Origin: Planctomycetes bacterium UBA4800
GTDB taxonomy: Bacteria; Planctomycetota; UBA8108; UBA8890; UBA8898
Assembly (NCBI GenBank): GCA_002402755.1
Contig: DHGK01000393.1
Coordinates: 1 to 9,276, forward strand
Direction of reading: 5' to 3'
Length of the DNA stretch: 9,276 nucleotides
The notes beneath the pieces are model-generated. The model was not told the origin of the DNA. It saw only the letters and a list, made by a program, of their open reading frames with translations, and ran no database searches. The translations under genes and the position numbers were made by a program. This document shows, piece after piece, positions 7,306 through 9,276 of this stretch (positions within the stretch are counted from its first letter, which is position 1; each line of letters starts with the position of its first letter).

Positions 7306-9276
7306 ATGAGCCTCGCGATCCTCGTCGCTCTCTGCCTGCCGGGAGGTGAGAAGGCCGCGGCCGCCGCGCCGGCGGCGCCCGTCGAGGTCCGCGTCAAGGA
7401 GACGCGCGGCGGACCGCAGATCCACGTCGATGGCAAGCCGGTCCCGCCGCGGTTCTTCTTCGGATCGATGAACAGCGGAAGGATCGCGGCGAAGAGCGAA
7501 TGGACGGCGCATGCGTTCGAGTTCCTTCCAGGCGCCGTCGACGGGACCGGCACGCTGCACTTCCGGTTCGCGCAGGAACCCGGCGAGATCCGCCTCGCCG
7601 ATGTGCGCATCCGGGACGCGGCAACGAACGAGGACGTCATGCCGCCCGGCTCCTTCGCCACGCGGGAGGGCTTCGCGGAGAACTGGAGCGAGTGGCCGGT
7701 CGGCGGGGCGAACACCGTCGGCGCCGTCGCCGCGGTCGAGGGCGCGATCCGGGTGGTCCTGCGGCGTCCTACCGACGGCAACTGGCCGGACTTCCACTTG
7801 CACAGCCGCGCGACCCTCAGCTTCGCGGCCGGCCGCGCCTACCGCTGCACGTTCCGCGCGAAAGCCGAGCCCGAGTGCGAGCTCCGCGTCGCCCTCTACA
7901 GCGTCGCCGGCGGGACCTGGAACTACATCGGCGGGCCGCCGGGCTCGTTCCTGAGCCAGGTCGCCCTCGCGCGCGACGCGGGCGTCGACCTCGTCTCGTT
8001 CTCCGCCCCCAACTGCTGGACGCCTCCCGAAACGCCGATCGACTGGGCCCCGCTCGACAACCTCTGCCGGCAGATCATCGCCGTCAACCCGAACGTCCTG
8101 CTCGTCCCGCGCGTCGGCGCGGACGCCCCCGACTGGTGGCTCGCGCGCAACCCCGGGGCGCGCATGGTCTACGACGGCGACCGCGCCGTCAACCACTCCT
8201 GCGTCTCCGATCGCGCCTACCGCGCCGAGGCCTGCGCGCACATGGAGAAGATCGCGCGGCACCTTCTCGAGACCTTCCCGGAGCGCTTCGCCGGCATCCA
8301 CCCCTGCGGGCAGAACACGGGCGAGTGGTTCTACCGAGGCTCGTGGGAGCGGCCGCTCAGCGGGTACGACCCGGCCACTCGGGCCGCCTTCCGGCAGTGG
8401 CTCGAAGCGCGCGGTGATCCGCGGGCGAATGCGGCGGACGTGCCGACTGCGGAGGAGCGTCGCGCGCATCCGCACGGCTTCCTGCGCGACCCGGCCCGGG
8501 AGAAGCGCCTGCTCGACTTCGCCCGCTTCCAGCAGCAGGAGATGGCCGACCATGTCGCCGCCATGGCCGCCGCCTGCCGCCGCGGCACCGCCGGACGCAA
8601 GCTCGTCGTCTTCTTCTACGGCTACCTCTTCGAGTTCGCGCCGCTCTCGAACGGCGCACCGGCGAGCGGGCACTACGCGCTCTCATCCCTGCTCGCGCGA
8701 GGGGACATCGACATCCTCTGCTCGCCGATCTCGTACACCGACCGCGAGTGGATCGGCACCGCTCCGTGCATGACGGCGGCCGAGAGCGTCGCGCGCGCCG
8801 GCATCCTGTGGCTGAACGAGGACGACTCGCGCACGTATCTCGACCGGCGGAAGGCCGAGCACGTCCAGGAGGGCGGCCTCGTCGACCTGGAGCAGACCCG
8901 GCAGGTGATGCGGCGCAACACCGCGCAGGCGGCGCTCCGCGGCTTCGGGACGTGGTGGATGGATCTGCCGGCCGAGGGATGGTTCGACGACGCGCGCATC
9001 TGGGAGGAGATGACGCTCCTGCGCCCGGTCGACGCCGCGATGCTCGAACGCCGCGGACCCTTCGCTCCCGAGATCGCGGCCGTCGTCGACGAGGAGAGCA
9101 TGTGCCACCTGACCGGCGGCTCGGACGCGTTCGCGCGCGCGCTCGTCTACGACTCGCGCGCGGCGCTCGGCCGCTGCGGCGCGCCGTACGGGCAGTACCT
9201 GCTCGGCGACGTCCTCGCCGGCCGCGTCCGCGCCAAGCTGCAGGTCTTTCTCGCGGCGTGGGCGCTCTCCCCCGCG
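7306..9276 (+). CDS. GH42-like (clan GH-A) exported glycosidase with N-terminal jelly-roll region, 3' end cut by the window
   Basis: An open frame of 657 codons with no stop before the right edge, so the gene is partial at the 3' end. A short hydrophobic signal (SLAILVALCLP) and an alanine-rich linker come first. Residues about 30-200 look like a beta-sandwich carbohydrate-binding region of CBM4/9 type (IHVDGKPVPPRFFFGS, FAENWSEWPVGGANT, PTDGNWPDFHL). From about 207 (GGPPGSFLSQVALARDAGVDLVSF) a TIM barrel follows, with DWWLARNP. The candidate acid/base is E340 in QNTGEWFYRG and the candidate nucleophile E505 in LWLNEDDSR. Near residue 590, PEIAAVVDEES starts a region like the GH42 trimerisation domain, followed by AKLQVFLAAWAL at the edge. 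Beta-galactosidase-like activity is likely but the linkage and sugar are open. Codon third positions are almost all G or C and GC is well above the upstream genes, suggesting a different origin for this gene. Confidence 0.8.
   Translation, partial: MSLAILVALCLPGGEKAAAAAPAAPVEVRVKETRGGPQIHVDGKPVPPRFFFGSMNSGRIAAKSEWTAHAFEFLPGAVDGTGTLHFRFAQEPGEIRLADVRIRDAATNEDVMPPGSFATREGFAENWSEWPVGGANTVGAVAAVEGAIRVVLRRPTDGNWPDFHLHSRATLSFAAGRAYRCTFRAKAEPECELRVALYSVAGGTWNYIGGPPGSFLSQVALARDAGVDLVSFSAPNCWTPPETPIDWAPLDNLCRQIIAVNPNVLLVPRVGADAPDWWLARNPGARMVYDGDRAVNHSCVSDRAYRAEACAHMEKIARHLLETFPERFAGIHPCGQNTGEWFYRGSWERPLSGYDPATRAAFRQWLEARGDPRANAADVPTAEERRAHPHGFLRDPAREKRLLDFARFQQQEMADHVAAMAAACRRGTAGRKLVVFFYGYLFEFAPLSNGAPASGHYALSSLLARGDIDILCSPISYTDREWIGTAPCMTAAESVARAGILWLNEDDSRTYLDRRKAEHVQEGGLVDLEQTRQVMRRNTAQAALRGFGTWWMDLPAEGWFDDARIWEEMTLLRPVDAAMLERRGPFAPEIAAVVDEESMCHLTGGSDAFARALVYDSRAALGRCGAPYGQYLLGDVLAGRVRAKLQVFLAAWALSPA

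Noticed and set aside
7500..8417. 305-codon plus-strand ORF overlapping the GH42-like gene
   Set aside because: It is an arginine-rich shadow frame. The 7306 frame has the TIM-barrel and catalytic-type motifs and remains open to the window end.
1..9276. CRISPR array, tRNA, rRNA, insertion sequence or transposase
   Set aside because: No regularly spaced repeats, cloverleaf-like sequence, rRNA signature or transposase-like protein was found on reading both strands.

Overview
This is a GC-rich window (about 62% GC for most of its length, clearly higher in the last 2 kb). It carries a single-direction, plus-strand run of exported carbohydrate-active enzymes. Large periplasmic or extracellular glycosidases, a twin-arginine signal, and the absence of SusC/SusD-type genes in view suggest a Planctomycetes/Verrucomicrobia/Lentisphaerae/Kiritimatiellota-type polysaccharide degrader. 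That placement is an inference from protein style only; no phylogenetic marker is present.

Layout. Positions 1-151 are a short leader with three tandem ~9-bp units (21-47) and a small inverted repeat (98-111). A complete GH2-family glycosidase follows (152-3034). It overlaps by ATGA a 149-codon ORF (3031-3480), which has a twin-arginine signal followed by only the first part of a six-hairpin ((alpha/alpha)6-barrel) glycosidase. That ORF in turn abuts a complete GH106-type alpha-L-rhamnosidase (3483-7007). The rhamnosidase overlaps by ATGA a second stub (7004 to about 7305), which is a signal peptide plus what looks like a frameshifted GH106-like N-terminus. Finally, a large GH42-like/GH-A glycosidase with an N-terminal jelly-roll region starts at 7306 and runs open off the right edge. 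It is markedly more GC-rich than the genes before it.

The genes are packed with stop/start overlaps and good Shine-Dalgarno sequences, so they probably form one translationally coupled operon. The intact enzymes (GH2 exo-beta-glycosidase, GH106 rhamnosidase, GH42-like enzyme) would act outside the cytoplasm on a rhamnose-containing, beta-linked heteropolysaccharide. The exact polymer cannot be read from the sequence.

The most unusual feature is the alternation intact / N-terminal stub / intact / N-terminal stub / intact. Both stubs keep their start signals and secretion signals, and both end exactly where the next gene begins. This could be operon decay by internal deletion, small coupled leader ORFs, or assembly chimerism. 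I see no CRISPR array, tRNA, rRNA, transposase, regulator, transporter or convincing terminator.
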